A stretch of DNA of 64,000 nucleotides from the NCBI RefSeq assembly GCF_024169925.1, contig NZ_JALJXF010000001.1, forward strand, positions 2,982,001 to 3,046,000. Direction: 5' to 3'. Of this stretch, positions 1 to 8,345 are shown one piece after another. Within the stretch, counting starts at the first letter, position 1, and every line of letters begins with the position of its first letter. The translations under genes and the position numbers were made by a program. Source of the DNA: Methylorubrum extorquens. Lineage in GTDB: Bacteria > Pseudomonadota > Alphaproteobacteria > Rhizobiales > Beijerinckiaceae. The notes under the pieces were generated by a model. It searched no databases and was not told where the DNA came from. It saw nothing but the letters and a program-made list of their open reading frames with translations.

Positions 1-1209
1 GGCCGCGTGCTGTTCGGCCTGGGCAACGCGAAAGCAGGCGGTCGCGACCGCTTTCTCGCCGGCAAGCTTCCGGGTGCCCTGCCCCCCGGCGATTACCGGT
101 TCGAGCCGTGCGACGGTCTCGATGAGAGCGAGGCGGCGCTGGCTTGGCGGCTCGGCAGCTACCGGTTCGAGCGCTACCGCAAGCCGGGCGAGCCCCGCCC
201 GCGCCTCGTCGCCCCGGATGGAATCGACGCGGCGGCGATCGAACGGCTGGCCGTTGCGGTCGCGGCCGGACGCGACCTCGTCAACACGCCGGCGAACGAT
301 CTCGGACCGGCCGAGGTCGAGGCCGCCGTGCGGGCTCTGGGCGAGCGGTTCGGCGCGTCGGTCTCCGTCACCGTGGGCCAGGAACTCGAAAACGAGTTCC
401 CTCTCGTCCACGCGGTGGGCGTGGCCTCGCCGCGGGCGCCCCGCCTCATCGATCTGACCTGGGGGGCCGAGGACGCGCCGCGGGTGACGCTGGTCGGCAA
501 GGGCGTCGTGTTCGACACCGGCGGGCTCGACATCAAGCCGGCCTCCAACATGCTGCTGATGAAGAAGGATATGGGCGGCGCTGCCGCGGCCCTGGCGGCG
601 GCCGAGATGATCATGGGGGCCGGCCTGCCCGTCTGGCTGCGGCTGATCGTGCCGAGCGTCGAGAACGCCATCGCCGGCGACGCCTTCCGGCCCGGCGACG
701 TGATCCGCTCCCGCGCCGGCCTCACCGTCGAGGTCGGCAACACCGACGCGGAGGGGCGCCTGATCCTTGCCGACGCACTGGCGCTGGCCGATGCCGAGGA
801 GCCGGACCTCATCCTCGATTTCGCGACCCTGACCGGCGCCGCTCGGGTGGCGCTGGGCCCCGATCTGCCGGCCTTCTTCACCGAGGACGAGGAACTGGCG
901 GCTGCGGTCGCGGAGGCGGGCCTGCGCGTCAACGATCCGGTCTGGCGCCTGCCCCTGCACGCGCCCTATGCAAGCCTGCTCGATTCCAAGGTCGCCGACC
1001 TCAACAACGCGCCGGGCGGCGGCTTTGCCGGGGCGATCACCGCCGCCCTGTTCCTGCGCCGCTTCGTGCGCCGGACCAAGGCGCACGTGCATTTCGACCT
1101 CTACGGCTGGAACCCCTCGACCAAGCCCGGACGGCCGGAGGGCGGCGAGGTCCAGACCGCCCGCCTCGCCTACGCCCTGGTGGCCGAGCGGTACGGCCGC
1201 GACGTCTGA
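1..1209 (+). CDS. Leucyl aminopeptidase family (M17) protein, 5' end missing
   Basis: The reading frame is open from base 1, so the gene starts outside the window and about 402 C-terminal residues are present. The catalytic domain of dizinc M17 leucyl aminopeptidases is clear. It has GKGVVFDTGG (metal-binding Lys and Asp), MKKDMGGAA (metal-binding Asp) and the family signature NTDAEGRL (Asp and Glu ligands), followed by FATLTGAARVALG. The enzyme would release N-terminal residues from peptides in the cytosol. The family is usually 450-500 residues, so only part of the N-terminal domain is lost. Which subgroup (PepA or PepB) it belongs to cannot be decided here. Confidence 0.93.
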   Translation, partial: GRVLFGLGNAKAGGRDRFLAGKLPGALPPGDYRFEPCDGLDESEAALAWRLGSYRFERYRKPGEPRPRLVAPDGIDAAAIERLAVAVAAGRDLVNTPANDLGPAEVEAAVRALGERFGASVSVTVGQELENEFPLVHAVGVASPRAPRLIDLTWGAEDAPRVTLVGKGVVFDTGGLDIKPASNMLLMKKDMGGAAAALAAAEMIMGAGLPVWLRLIVPSVENAIAGDAFRPGDVIRSRAGLTVEVGNTDAEGRLILADALALADAEEPDLILDFATLTGAARVALGPDLPAFFTEDEELAAAVAEAGLRVNDPVWRLPLHAPYASLLDSKVADLNNAPGGGFAGAITAALFLRRFVRRTKAHVHFDLYGWNPSTKPGRPEGGEVQTARLAYALVAERYGRDV

Positions 1210-1245
1210 CGGCTCTTTTTCCCACGGGGCGTCGGCGATCGCCGA

Positions 1246-1491
1246 TCAGCGGCGCCCGGTTGGATGCGGGGGAGTCGGCACTTGCCGCTCCTGAACCCGT
1301 GCCACGCTTGGCGGAAGCCCCACATCCGGCTTGGCCGCATCCGGTGCCGCCGGTACGGACGGATCCCGGCTTCCGCTGCGTTCGAACGCCCAGCCCGCAT
1401 TCACGCCCGCGTAGAAGCCGGAAAAATCCTCTGCTGCGGCGGGTGCCGTGCACAGGAGGAACAGGCCGAGCACGCTGACGGTCCGACGCAT
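1246..1491 (-). CDS. Small secreted protein resembling the first strand of a porin-like beta-barrel
   Basis: An 81-residue protein. Residues 1-20 form a clear signal peptide (MRRTVSVLGL then an AAA/E cleavage site). The mature start DFSGFYAGVNAGWAFER matches the first beta-strand of rhizobial outer-membrane porin/OmpA-like proteins, which commonly begin FYVGANAGYGW. The rest is proline-rich and ends after about 40 residues, so no barrel can form. The start is supported by GGGAGAA on the minus strand about 9 bases upstream. It lies just downstream of the cold-shock gene's terminator and is codirectional with it. It could be a decayed barrel gene or a genuine small periplasmic protein. No function is assigned. 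Confidence 0.6.
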   Translation of the reverse strand: MRRTVSVLGLFLLCTAPAAAEDFSGFYAGVNAGWAFERSGSRDPSVPAAPDAAKPDVGLPPSVARVQERQVPTPPHPTGRR

Positions 1492-1546
1492 CGCGTTCTC
1501 CCTCACCGTCGTTGCCGGCTGAAGCCAGCCGAAACAGCCAACTCGA

Positions 1547-1576
1547 CAAACGAAAACGGCGGCCCTGAGGCCGCCG
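1547..1576 (-). terminator. Rho-independent terminator of the cold-shock gene
   Basis: An 8-bp perfect stem CGGCGGCC/GGCCGCCG (1557-1576) with loop CTGA lies about 44 bases past the cold-shock stop codon. On the minus strand it is followed by GTTTTCGTTT, a good T-rich tract. Confidence 0.75.
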
Positions 1577-1619
1577 CTTCGGAAGCTGTCATTCGGGCCG
1601 CCGCGCGACCCTTCGTCGA

Positions 1620-2459
1620 TCAATACTCGACGGTGATGCTCGAGGCCTCGCGGCCCTTCTGGCCCTCGACGACGCCAAGGGTGACCTGCTGGCCTTCGGC
1701 CAGCGAGTCGAGGCCGGCGCGGGAGAGCGCCGAACGGTGGACGAACACGTCCTTGCCGCCGTCGTTCACCGAGACGAAACCAAAGCCCTTGGCCGGGTCG
1801 TACCACTTCACGGTGCCGGTCATTTCGACCGACGGGCCGGAGGCGACGCGGCCACCGCCGCCGCCACCACCGAAGCGATCACGGCCGCCGCCACCGAAAC
1901 GGTCGCCGCCACCGCCGCCGAAGCGATCACCACCGCCGCCGAAACGGTCGCCGCCACCGCCGAAGCGGTCACCGCCGCCACCGAAGCGCGGAGCCTCGCG
2001 CCGGGGCGGAGCCTCCTCGGCCGTGGAGGTGTCGACGCTGTTCACTGCGGTGACCTGCGGGCCCTTCTGGCCCTGCGCGGTCTGGACCGTCAGGCGTGTG
2101 CCGGGAAGGAGATCGTCGTGACCGGCGGCCTCGACTGCGCGGATGTGGAGGAAGGCATCGCCGGAGCCGTCGCCGAGCTCCACGAAGCCGAAGCCCTTCT
2201 CCTTGTTGAACCACTTGACCGTCGCATCACGCTCCGGTCCCGTCGGTGCAGCCGCCGCGCGCGCCGGGCCGCGGTCGAAGCCGCCACCGCCGCCGCCGAA
2301 ACCACCACCACCGCCGCCGAAGCGGTTGCCGCCGGCGCTACCGCCGCCGCCGAAGCGGTCACCACCGCCCGGGGGAAGTTCGTCGGGCCAACGCGGCTCG
2401 GAACCACCCTCGTCGAAGCCACGCTTCTGCGGCCCCCTGAAATCACGACCACGTCCCAT
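1620..2459 (-). CDS. Two-domain cold-shock protein with glycine-rich DRFGGGG linkers
   Basis: A 279-residue RNA/single-stranded-DNA binding protein with two cold-shock domains, at about residues 79-143 and 213-279. Each has RNP1 (KGFGFV at 88-93 and 224-229) and RNP2 (DAFLHI at 101, DVFVH at 237). Typical bacterial Csp proteins have about 70 residues and one domain. Here a 78-residue Gly/Arg-rich N-terminus and a 70-residue linker made of repeated GGGGDRF units surround the domains. The low-complexity parts should be disordered and could promote RNA condensation or multivalent binding; this is inference. It is a single gene with its own terminator. Two-domain Csp proteins are common in Rhizobiales, but the long GGGGDRF tracts are less usual. 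Confidence 0.92.
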   Translation of the reverse strand: MGRGRDFRGPQKRGFDEGGSEPRWPDELPPGGGDRFGGGGSAGGNRFGGGGGGFGGGGGGFDRGPARAAAAPTGPERDATVKWFNKEKGFGFVELGDGSGDAFLHIRAVEAAGHDDLLPGTRLTVQTAQGQKGPQVTAVNSVDTSTAEEAPPRREAPRFGGGGDRFGGGGDRFGGGGDRFGGGGGDRFGGGGRDRFGGGGGGGRVASGPSVEMTGTVKWYDPAKGFGFVSVNDGGKDVFVHRSALSRAGLDSLAEGQQVTLGVVEGQKGREASSITVEY

Positions 2460-2840
2460 TGAAAGCTCGCAAAAACCGTCCGCTCGCCAAGTCTCGAATA
2501 CCGCGTGCGCGCTATCTCGAGACAGCCGACGCGCCGCACTATCATCCCCCCGGCTGCGGCTACCGGGAGCGATGCCTTAGGTCTGACGCAATCCCGCGCA
2601 TACCGCAAGGTTCTTCTAACCGATCCGTGCTGCGGGCTCCTCATTTTCGCGGTGAAACTGCGTACGTACCCCCTTTGGGTTGCCGCCGGCCCCGAATCCC
2701 GCTTGCACGCAAGGCACGCAGAGGGGGGCGATTCTCGCCCATGATTCCCGCGCGAGCGGCCGCGCTTTAGGAAAACGCAAACCCGACGGAGCTAGTCTCG
2801 CCGCGAAACCGCCCGGATCCGAACCGGGCACCGGCTGCCG
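2460..2840. other. Divergent intergenic region, cold-shock gene / response regulator
   Basis: These 381 bases separate two divergently transcribed genes and should hold both promoters and the cold-shock mRNA leader. Short open frames exist on both strands, but none has a ribosome site, a signal peptide or a recognisable motif. I could not identify a convincing promoter by eye. Confidence 0.5.
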
Positions 2841-3317
2841 ATGATCGCAACTCCGACTTTCCCGGATCTCTCCGCCCTCGTCGTGGACGAGAGCCTCTAC
2901 ATCCGCCGCATCGTGCGCGACATGCTGATGCGCGTCGGCATCAAGCGCGTGCTGGAGGCGCCCGACGGCGCGGAGGCGCTCGGCGTGCTCGCCGAGAGCA
3001 AGCCCGACCTCACCATCATCGATTGGGACTTGGCGATCCTGTCGGGCGAGGAGTTCATCCGGCTCGCCAGAACTCCGGCCACTTCGCCTTCGCCGACGGT
3101 GCCGATCATCCTCATGCTGGCCCAGCCGCGCCGCAACGTGGTCGATCGTGCGATCGCGCTGGGCGTCAACGAGATCATCTCCAAGCCGTTCTCGCCCAAG
3201 ACCCTGTGGTCGCGCCTCGACGAGGTGATCAACCGGCCGCGGCCGTTCTCGCAGGTGAAGAGCCTGCTGCGGCCCCTGCCCCGGGCCAACGGACTGTCGA
3301 AGATGGGCGCGCTCTGA
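2841..3317 (+). CDS. Stand-alone response regulator receiver protein
   Basis: A 158-residue single receiver (CheY-like) domain with no output domain. The acidic pair is D16/E17 (VVDESLY), the phospho-acceptor is D61 (TIIDWDL) and the conserved lysine is K115 (IISKPF). The usual Thr/Ser of the switch is replaced: the segment reads ILMLAQ, with Ala at that place, so the phosphorylation-coupled change may differ. About 38 residues after the domain form a basic tail. No histidine kinase is nearby. Such orphan receivers often act by protein-protein contact, for example in phosphorelay or motor control. The partner cannot be named. Confidence 0.9.
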   Translation: MIATPTFPDLSALVVDESLYIRRIVRDMLMRVGIKRVLEAPDGAEALGVLAESKPDLTIIDWDLAILSGEEFIRLARTPATSPSPTVPIILMLAQPRRNVVDRAIALGVNEIISKPFSPKTLWSRLDEVINRPRPFSQVKSLLRPLPRANGLSKMGAL

Positions 3318-3333
3318 CCCGAACCGGGCCGGT

Positions 3334-4275
3334 TCAGGTGCGCCGCCGCCGATGGTTCAGTCCGATCCGGTCGGCGGGCGGCGTCTCGATGTCGAAGCCG
3401 GACAGCTCGCCGATGCCGCCGGCCTCGTCGAGGCCGCGCTCGGTCACCGCGATCCGGAAGCCGTTCTCGCCCGGCGTGATCGTGTAGAGGTAATAGGAGG
3501 CGCGCCGGTTGGTGAGCAGGGTGCGCGCCGAGGCCGAGGGCGCGCCGACCACCGGCACCTGCCGCCCGTCGGGCCCGGTGATCCGGGCCACGCTGCCGAC
3601 ATGGTTGTGCCCGTGCAGGATCAGGTCCGCCCCGGCCCGGCCGATCATCGCGGCGAAGGCGGCCGCATCCTTCAATTCGCGCCCCGAGGCCGCCCCGCCC
3701 GGATGGGGCGGGTGGTGGATCATCACCACCCGGCAGGGCCGATCCGGCGCCAGGGCGAGGTCGCGCAGCACGCGCTCGGCCGCCTCGATCTGCACCGGCC
3801 CGAGCCGGCCGCTCGCGACGAACGGCTTGGTCGGGATCGCCGAGGACAGCCCCACCAGGGCGAGCGGCCCGCGCCGCCGCAGGTAGGGAAAGAGGCGGAT
3901 CTGCCCATCGTCGGCTTCCGTCCAGCCGCCGCAAGCGGCAAGCAGCCCCTCCAGCGATCCGCGGACATAGGCGTCGTGGTTGCCCGGCACGAAACTCACG
4001 CGGTCCGCCGGACCCAGCGCTTCGAGGAACACCCGAGCGCTCTCCCATTCATCCGGAAGGCCGAGATTGCACAGGTCGCCGGTGCAGGCGACGTGGTCGA
4101 CGGCCTGGCCGTGCAGGTCGGCCACGAGGGCACCCAGGAGGTCCATGTCGTGGTGGCGTCCACGGCCCCGGCGCCAGTTCACGTAGCCGGTCGCCCGCTT
4201 GCTGAGAAGCTGGCGCAGGCGCGGCCGCGGCAGCGGCCCGACATGGGGATCGGTGAGATGAGCAAGACGGAACAT
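3334..4275 (-). CDS. Calcineurin-like metallophosphoesterase
   Basis: A 313-residue protein with all five blocks of the dimetal phosphoesterase fold in order: DPH near residue 9, GDLCNLG, GNHD, HHPP and GHNHVG. It likely hydrolyses a phosphomonoester or phosphodiester in the cytosol, since no signal peptide is seen. An in-frame upstream extension to 4407 exists. The start MFRLAHLTDPH is chosen because the fold begins there and a GAGGCGG ribosome site precedes it. It is convergent with the receiver gene, with a 16-base gap between their ends. The family includes 3',5'-cyclic-AMP phosphodiesterase and UDP-sugar hydrolases; the substrate here is not determined. Confidence 0.9.
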   Translation of the reverse strand: MFRLAHLTDPHVGPLPRPRLRQLLSKRATGYVNWRRGRGRHHDMDLLGALVADLHGQAVDHVACTGDLCNLGLPDEWESARVFLEALGPADRVSFVPGNHDAYVRGSLEGLLAACGGWTEADDGQIRLFPYLRRRGPLALVGLSSAIPTKPFVASGRLGPVQIEAAERVLRDLALAPDRPCRVVMIHHPPHPGGAASGRELKDAAAFAAMIGRAGADLILHGHNHVGSVARITGPDGRQVPVVGAPSASARTLLTNRRASYYLYTITPGENGFRIAVTERGLDEAGGIGELSGFDIETPPADRIGLNHRRRRT

Positions 4276-4499
4276 ACGCCGCCTCGCATCGCGGCAACGC
4301 GGGCCGGCGTCAATATCGGGCATCCTGCCGCATCGCGCCGCTGAGCCCGTTTGGCTTCGTGTCAACCAGCTGACGATGTGAGGGCCGCTCCGTTGCGTAC
4401 CCCGCACGGTCGGGTCTAGACAGCCGCCGACCCCGCAGTTCGGCGCGGGAGACCGGCGGTCGGTCGATTGAGCGAATCGGGACAGAGCGGTCAGAACCC

Positions 4500-5249
4500 A
4501 TGGGCCTGATCAAGACCATCGGCCGCAAGCCGAGCGTCCAATGGGTGCTCAGCCATCTGGCCTCGGGCTATCTCCGGCTCGTCCGGCGCACCAACCGCTT
4601 CAGCCTGGAGCCGGCCGACGCCTATGCGCGGCTCGATGCGTTCGGCCCCTTCATCGCGGCGATGTGGCATGGCCAGCACATCATGATCTCGTTCATGAGC
4701 CGCCCGCAGGATCGGGTCGCCACGATCATCTCCCGCTCGCCCGACGGCAACATCAACACCATGGCCCTGACCCGGATGGGGGTGCGGGTGATGCGCGCGT
4801 CCGGCGCCCGCGGTCGCGCGGTCAAGGACGCCCGTGCCAAGGGCGGCGCCGAGGGCCTGCGGGCCATGGTCAAAGCGCTGAAGGGCGGCGAGACCGTCGC
4901 GTTTTCAGCCGACGTGCCCAAGGTCTCCCGTGTCTGCGACGCCGGCATCATCCAGCTCGCGCGCTTCTCCGGTGCGCCCATCGTCCCGGTGGCGGTGGTG
5001 ACGAGCCGGCACATCCGTTTCAATTCCTGGGACCGGGCCTGCCTCGGTCTGCCCTTCGGCCGCGGCGCGATGGTGTTCGGCGAGGCGACCTTCGTTCCCC
5101 GCGAGGTCACGCCCGAGGCCGTCGATGCCCTGCGGCAGCGGGTGCAGGCCGAACTGAACCGCGTCCATGACCGGGCCTACACCCTCGTCGGCCGGCCGGA
5201 CCGGGTCGGCGGCGTGTCCGCTCCCGCATCACAGGGCAGCCCGGCGTGA
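4500..5249 (+). CDS. DUF374 lysophospholipid acyltransferase-like protein
   Basis: A 249-residue protein of the DUF374 branch of the LPLAT/LpxL-type acyltransferase superfamily. MWHGQHIM near residue 57 supplies the conserved histidine of the acyltransferase active site. The phosphate-binding region is replaced by FSADVPKVSRVCDAG, where other DUF374 proteins have a TPDGPRGP-type motif, so this copy is divergent there. It overlaps the waaA start by four bases (GTGA), so the two are translationally coupled. DUF374 genes beside waaA and lpxK are typical of Rhizobiales. A role in lipid A or core assembly at the inner membrane is inferred from that context. Confidence 0.85.
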   Translation: MGLIKTIGRKPSVQWVLSHLASGYLRLVRRTNRFSLEPADAYARLDAFGPFIAAMWHGQHIMISFMSRPQDRVATIISRSPDGNINTMALTRMGVRVMRASGARGRAVKDARAKGGAEGLRAMVKALKGGETVAFSADVPKVSRVCDAGIIQLARFSGAPIVPVAVVTSRHIRFNSWDRACLGLPFGRGAMVFGEATFVPREVTPEAVDALRQRVQAELNRVHDRAYTLVGRPDRVGGVSAPASQGSPA

Positions 5250-6550
5250 GGGTCCCGAAGCTTCCCGTTGCGCTGCGCGCCTACCGCTACGGCCTCTATC
5301 TCGGCGAGCCGGCCGTGGCGGGGCTGCTGGCGTGGCGCTCGCGCCGGGGCAAGGAGGATCCGGGGCGGTTGCCGGAGCGCCGTGGTCTGCCCGGCCGGGC
5401 GCGGCCGGTGGGCCATCTCGTCTGGATGCACGGGGCGAGCATCGGCGAAGCGCTCTCCCTCGTCGGACTCATCGAGGGCATGATCGCCCGCGGCTGCTCG
5501 GTTCTCGTAACCACCGGCACGCGCAGCGCCGCCGACCTGCTGAGCAAGCGCCTGCCCCCCGGCGCCGTGCATCAATACATGCCGCTCGACGCGCCGCGCT
5601 GGATCGAGCGCTTCCTCGCGCATTGGCGGCCCGATCTCGCCATCGTCGCCGAATCCGAGATCTGGCCCAACACCATCGTGTCGCTGCACCGCCGGGGCAT
5701 CCCGCTGGTACTCGTCAACGGCCGGATGTCGGAGCGCTCGTTCAAGGCCTGGACGCGTTCGCCCGACACCGCCCGGGCGCTGCTGGCTCGGATCGCGGTC
5801 TGCCTCGTCCAGACCCGCGAGGACGGGGAGCGCTTCGCCCGACTCGGTGCGCCGCGCATCAACGTCGTCGGCAATCTCAAATACGATTCGGCCGTGCCAC
5901 CTGCCGATTCCCAGCAACTCGCCTACCTCGGCGACATGATCGGGGATCGCCCCGTCTGGGTCGCGGCCAGCACCCATTCCGGCGAGGACGAGGTGATCGC
6001 CCGTGTCCATGCCAGCCTCAAAGCACGTTTCCCGCGCCTGCTGACGGTGATCGTGCCGCGCCATCCGCGGCGGGGCGAGGAGGTGGCGCGGATCGCCGCC
6101 GCCGCCGGCCTACGGGTGAACCGGCGCGCCAAGGGCGGACGCCCGCTGCCCTCGATCGACCTCTACGTCGCCGACACGATCGGCGAACTCGGCCTATTCT
6201 ACCGGCTCTGCCCGCTGGTCTTCCTCGGCGGCTCGCTGGTGCCGCACGGGGGCCAGAACCCGATCGAGCCGGTGCGCCTGGACAGCGCGATCCTGCATGG
6301 CCCGTATGTCCACAACTTCCTCGAACCCTACGGTGCACTCGACACCAGGGGCGGCGCGCGCACGGTCACCGACGAGGCGGAACTCCAGAAGGCCGTCAGC
6401 GAACTGGTCGCCGACCCGCGCGCGCTGGCGGCGATGTGGGCCAAGGGTCAGGCCGCGCTTCTGCCGTTCGAGGGCGCGGTGGGGCGCACGTTCGCAGTGC
6501 TCGAACCCTATGTCGTGCAGATGAAGCTCTCCGCCCGCGAGCGCGACTGA
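5246..6550 (+). CDS. waaA: 3-deoxy-D-manno-octulosonic acid (Kdo) transferase
   Basis: A 434-residue GT-B glycosyltransferase that adds Kdo to lipid IV-A at the inner face of the cytoplasmic membrane. Supporting segments are WMHGASIGE near residue 60 (active-site Glu region), ESEIWPN, VNGRMSERS, GNLKYD, AASTHSGEDE and FLGGSLVPHGGQNPIEP, all characteristic of KdtA/WaaA. Its length matches the family (about 425). Translation starts at GTG, overlapping the previous gene, and lpxK follows after 7 bases, forming a DUF374-waaA-lpxK operon. Confidence 0.96.
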   Translation: MRVPKLPVALRAYRYGLYLGEPAVAGLLAWRSRRGKEDPGRLPERRGLPGRARPVGHLVWMHGASIGEALSLVGLIEGMIARGCSVLVTTGTRSAADLLSKRLPPGAVHQYMPLDAPRWIERFLAHWRPDLAIVAESEIWPNTIVSLHRRGIPLVLVNGRMSERSFKAWTRSPDTARALLARIAVCLVQTREDGERFARLGAPRINVVGNLKYDSAVPPADSQQLAYLGDMIGDRPVWVAASTHSGEDEVIARVHASLKARFPRLLTVIVPRHPRRGEEVARIAAAAGLRVNRRAKGGRPLPSIDLYVADTIGELGLFYRLCPLVFLGGSLVPHGGQNPIEPVRLDSAILHGPYVHNFLEPYGALDTRGGARTVTDEAELQKAVSELVADPRALAAMWAKGQAALLPFEGAVGRTFAVLEPYVVQMKLSARERD

Positions 6551-6557
6551 GGCCGCG

Positions 6558-7541
6558 ATGCGCCCGCCCGGCTTCTGGTCCCGGCCGCCCACGCATCCGC
6601 TCGCCCGGCTGTTGGCTCCCGCCGGGCGGGTCTATGGCGGCCTGACCGCGAACCGGATGGACAGGCCCGGCGCGGCACCGCCCTGCCCGGTCCTGTGCGT
6701 CGGCAACTTCACCCTCGGCGGCGCCGGAAAGACGCCGACGGCGCTCGCCCTCGTCCGCCTGCTGCGCGATCTCGGCCGAACGCCCGCCCTGCTCAGCCGG
6801 GGCTATGGCGGCCGGCTCGCCGGGCCGCTCGTCGTCGATCCCGCACGCCACGGGGCGGCGGAGGTCGGCGACGAGCCGCTGCTGCTGGCGCGGGCCGCAC
6901 CCACCATCGTCGCCAGCGACCGTCCGGCCGGCGCCCACCTCTGCGCCGCGTCCGGCGCCGACGTGATCGTCATGGATGACGGCCTGCAGAATCCGAGCCT
7001 GACCAAGACGCTGTCGCTCGCGGTGGTCGATGGCGGCGCTGGCCTCGGCAACGGTCTGCCCTTTCCCGCCGGGCCGCTGCGGGCGCCGCTGGCCCGGCAA
7101 TGGCCCCATGTCGCCGGCCTCGTGCTGGTCGGCGAGGGGCCCCCCGGCGAGGCGATGGCGGCGGAGGCGCAAGCGCGCGGCCTGCCGGTCCACCGCGCCC
7201 GTCTCGTGCCCGAAACCGGACCGGACTGGGCCCGCTGCCGCGTCGTCGCCTTTGCCGGGATCGGCCGTCCGCAGAAGTTCTTCGAGACGCTGCAGAGCCT
7301 GGGCGCCGAGATCGTAGCGGAGCGGGCCTTTGCCGACCATCACCCCTACCGGCCGGAGGATTGGGCAGCCTTGTCGGCGCTCGCGGCGCGCGAGGGCGCT
7401 CGCCTGGTCACGACGGAGAAGGATGCGGTGCGTCTGCCAGCTGAGGCGCGCGGGGCGGTGGAGGTACTGCGGGTCGCTCTCGCCTTCGCCGATGAAGCGC
7501 ATCTTCGCCAGCAACTCGCGGCAGCGTTCGCCCAGGCCTGA
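6558..7541 (+). CDS. lpxK: Tetraacyldisaccharide 4'-kinase (lipid A 4'-kinase)
   Basis: A 327-residue LpxK that phosphorylates the 4' position of the tetraacyldisaccharide in lipid A biosynthesis at the inner membrane. The Walker A motif is GGAGKTPTALAL, about 55 residues from the N-terminus. LSRGYGG, MDDGLQNPSL and FAGIGRPQKFF are family landmarks, and a DHHPY segment sits near the C-terminal third. It is the last gene of the DUF374-waaA-lpxK operon and converges on a small membrane-protein gene 12 bases beyond its stop. Confidence 0.96.
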   Translation: MRPPGFWSRPPTHPLARLLAPAGRVYGGLTANRMDRPGAAPPCPVLCVGNFTLGGAGKTPTALALVRLLRDLGRTPALLSRGYGGRLAGPLVVDPARHGAAEVGDEPLLLARAAPTIVASDRPAGAHLCAASGADVIVMDDGLQNPSLTKTLSLAVVDGGAGLGNGLPFPAGPLRAPLARQWPHVAGLVLVGEGPPGEAMAAEAQARGLPVHRARLVPETGPDWARCRVVAFAGIGRPQKFFETLQSLGAEIVAERAFADHHPYRPEDWAALSALAAREGARLVTTEKDAVRLPAEARGAVEVLRVALAFADEAHLRQQLAAAFAQA

Positions 7542-7553
7542 CGCGGGCGCCTT

Positions 7554-7979
7554 TCAGCGGCAGGAGCCGGAATCGGCCCGAACCCAGCGGTACACTTTGC
7601 GCCGGCCGGCGACGGCCGTCTCGCACTGCGCGTAGCCGTGGTCGAGCAACACGGACCGCCACGTCAGCAGGTACGGGATCGGCAGCAGGAGCATCAGCGG
7701 AATGCAGGCGAGTGCGACCGCCATGAGCTGTGTGTCACCGCGCGGCGTCCCTCGTCGCCGCAGCAGCATCGCCGCGAAGGCGCCGAGCCCGACGGCCGCC
7801 GGCAGCGCCGCGGGTGCGTGGCTCGAGACCTCGATCAATTCCTCGCCGGCCGAAAGCCCGGTGATGACTGCGCCGAAGTCGCTGGCGGCGATGAAGAAGA
7901 GGCCCGCCGCCCCGCCGAGGAAGCCGAGCCCGACCCAGTCGGTTGAAGCCGGGCGACGGAACGACCGTCGTGCCGTCAA
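7554..7979 (-). CDS. Hypothetical membrane protein, about three transmembrane helices
   Basis: A 141-residue protein with hydrophobic stretches around residues 15-40 (GLGFLGGAAGLFFIAAS), 55-70 and 85-108 (MAVALACIPLMLLLPIPYLL). A short C-terminal region has Cys residues (YAQCETAV and GSCR at the end). No known family is recognised. Its start overlaps the stop of the DUF2093 gene by four bases (ATGA), so the pair is probably co-translated. It converges on lpxK. Confidence 0.75.
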   Translation of the reverse strand: MTARRSFRRPASTDWVGLGFLGGAAGLFFIAASDFGAVITGLSAGEELIEVSSHAPAALPAAVGLGAFAAMLLRRRGTPRGDTQLMAVALACIPLMLLLPIPYLLTWRSVLLDHGYAQCETAVAGRRKVYRWVRADSGSCR

Positions 7980-8200
7980 CGCGCCGCGCCGGTCTCCTTG
8001 AGGCGCTGCATCGCCGCCTCGGGGGTGGCATAGGCCTCCTGGCGATCGACGTTCCAGTAGCGCAGGGCGTCGAGGGCGATCGGCTCGCCGGTGACGGCGC
8101 AGCGGACGTAGGTGCCGGGCTTGACCACCCGCATGGTGCCGTCGCCGTACTCGACCTTGGCCTCGCCGCCGGTCGATCCCCGTTCGTAGCGTCCGAGCAT
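7976..8200 (-). CDS. DUF2093 domain protein
   Basis: A 74-residue protein matching DUF2093, a short alphaproteobacterial family of unknown function. Visible landmarks are GEAKVEYGDG, VVKPGTYVRCAVTG, IALDALRYW and RQEAYATPE. The start at MLGRYERGS is chosen because the family begins there; the frame is open further upstream but without conserved sequence. It is first in a two-gene unit with the membrane protein that follows, and divergent from cdd. Confidence 0.88.
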   Translation of the reverse strand: MLGRYERGSTGGEAKVEYGDGTMRVVKPGTYVRCAVTGEPIALDALRYWNVDRQEAYATPEAAMQRLKETGAAR

Positions 8201-8345
8201 TGTGTGGGCTCCCGGTGCCGCGCCCGCGCGCGCTCGGCCTGCCTTAGAAGCCGTGCGCGCCTCTGTCGACCGTTGCCCCCCTCGACAGGGCCCCTTTCCT
8301 CGGGCCAAACCGCAGGATGCACCGCGAACCGCTCAGGCCTCATCC

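Noticed and set aside
1850..2000. Regular short repeats suggestive of a CRISPR array
   Set aside because: The repeats are codons for GGGGDRF in the cold-shock protein, with no unique spacers and no cas genes.
2459..2770. A 103-codon plus-strand open frame between the cold-shock and receiver genes
   Set aside because: There is no ribosome site, the composition is Arg/Pro-rich in the manner of random GC-rich sequence, and it overlaps the expected promoter region.
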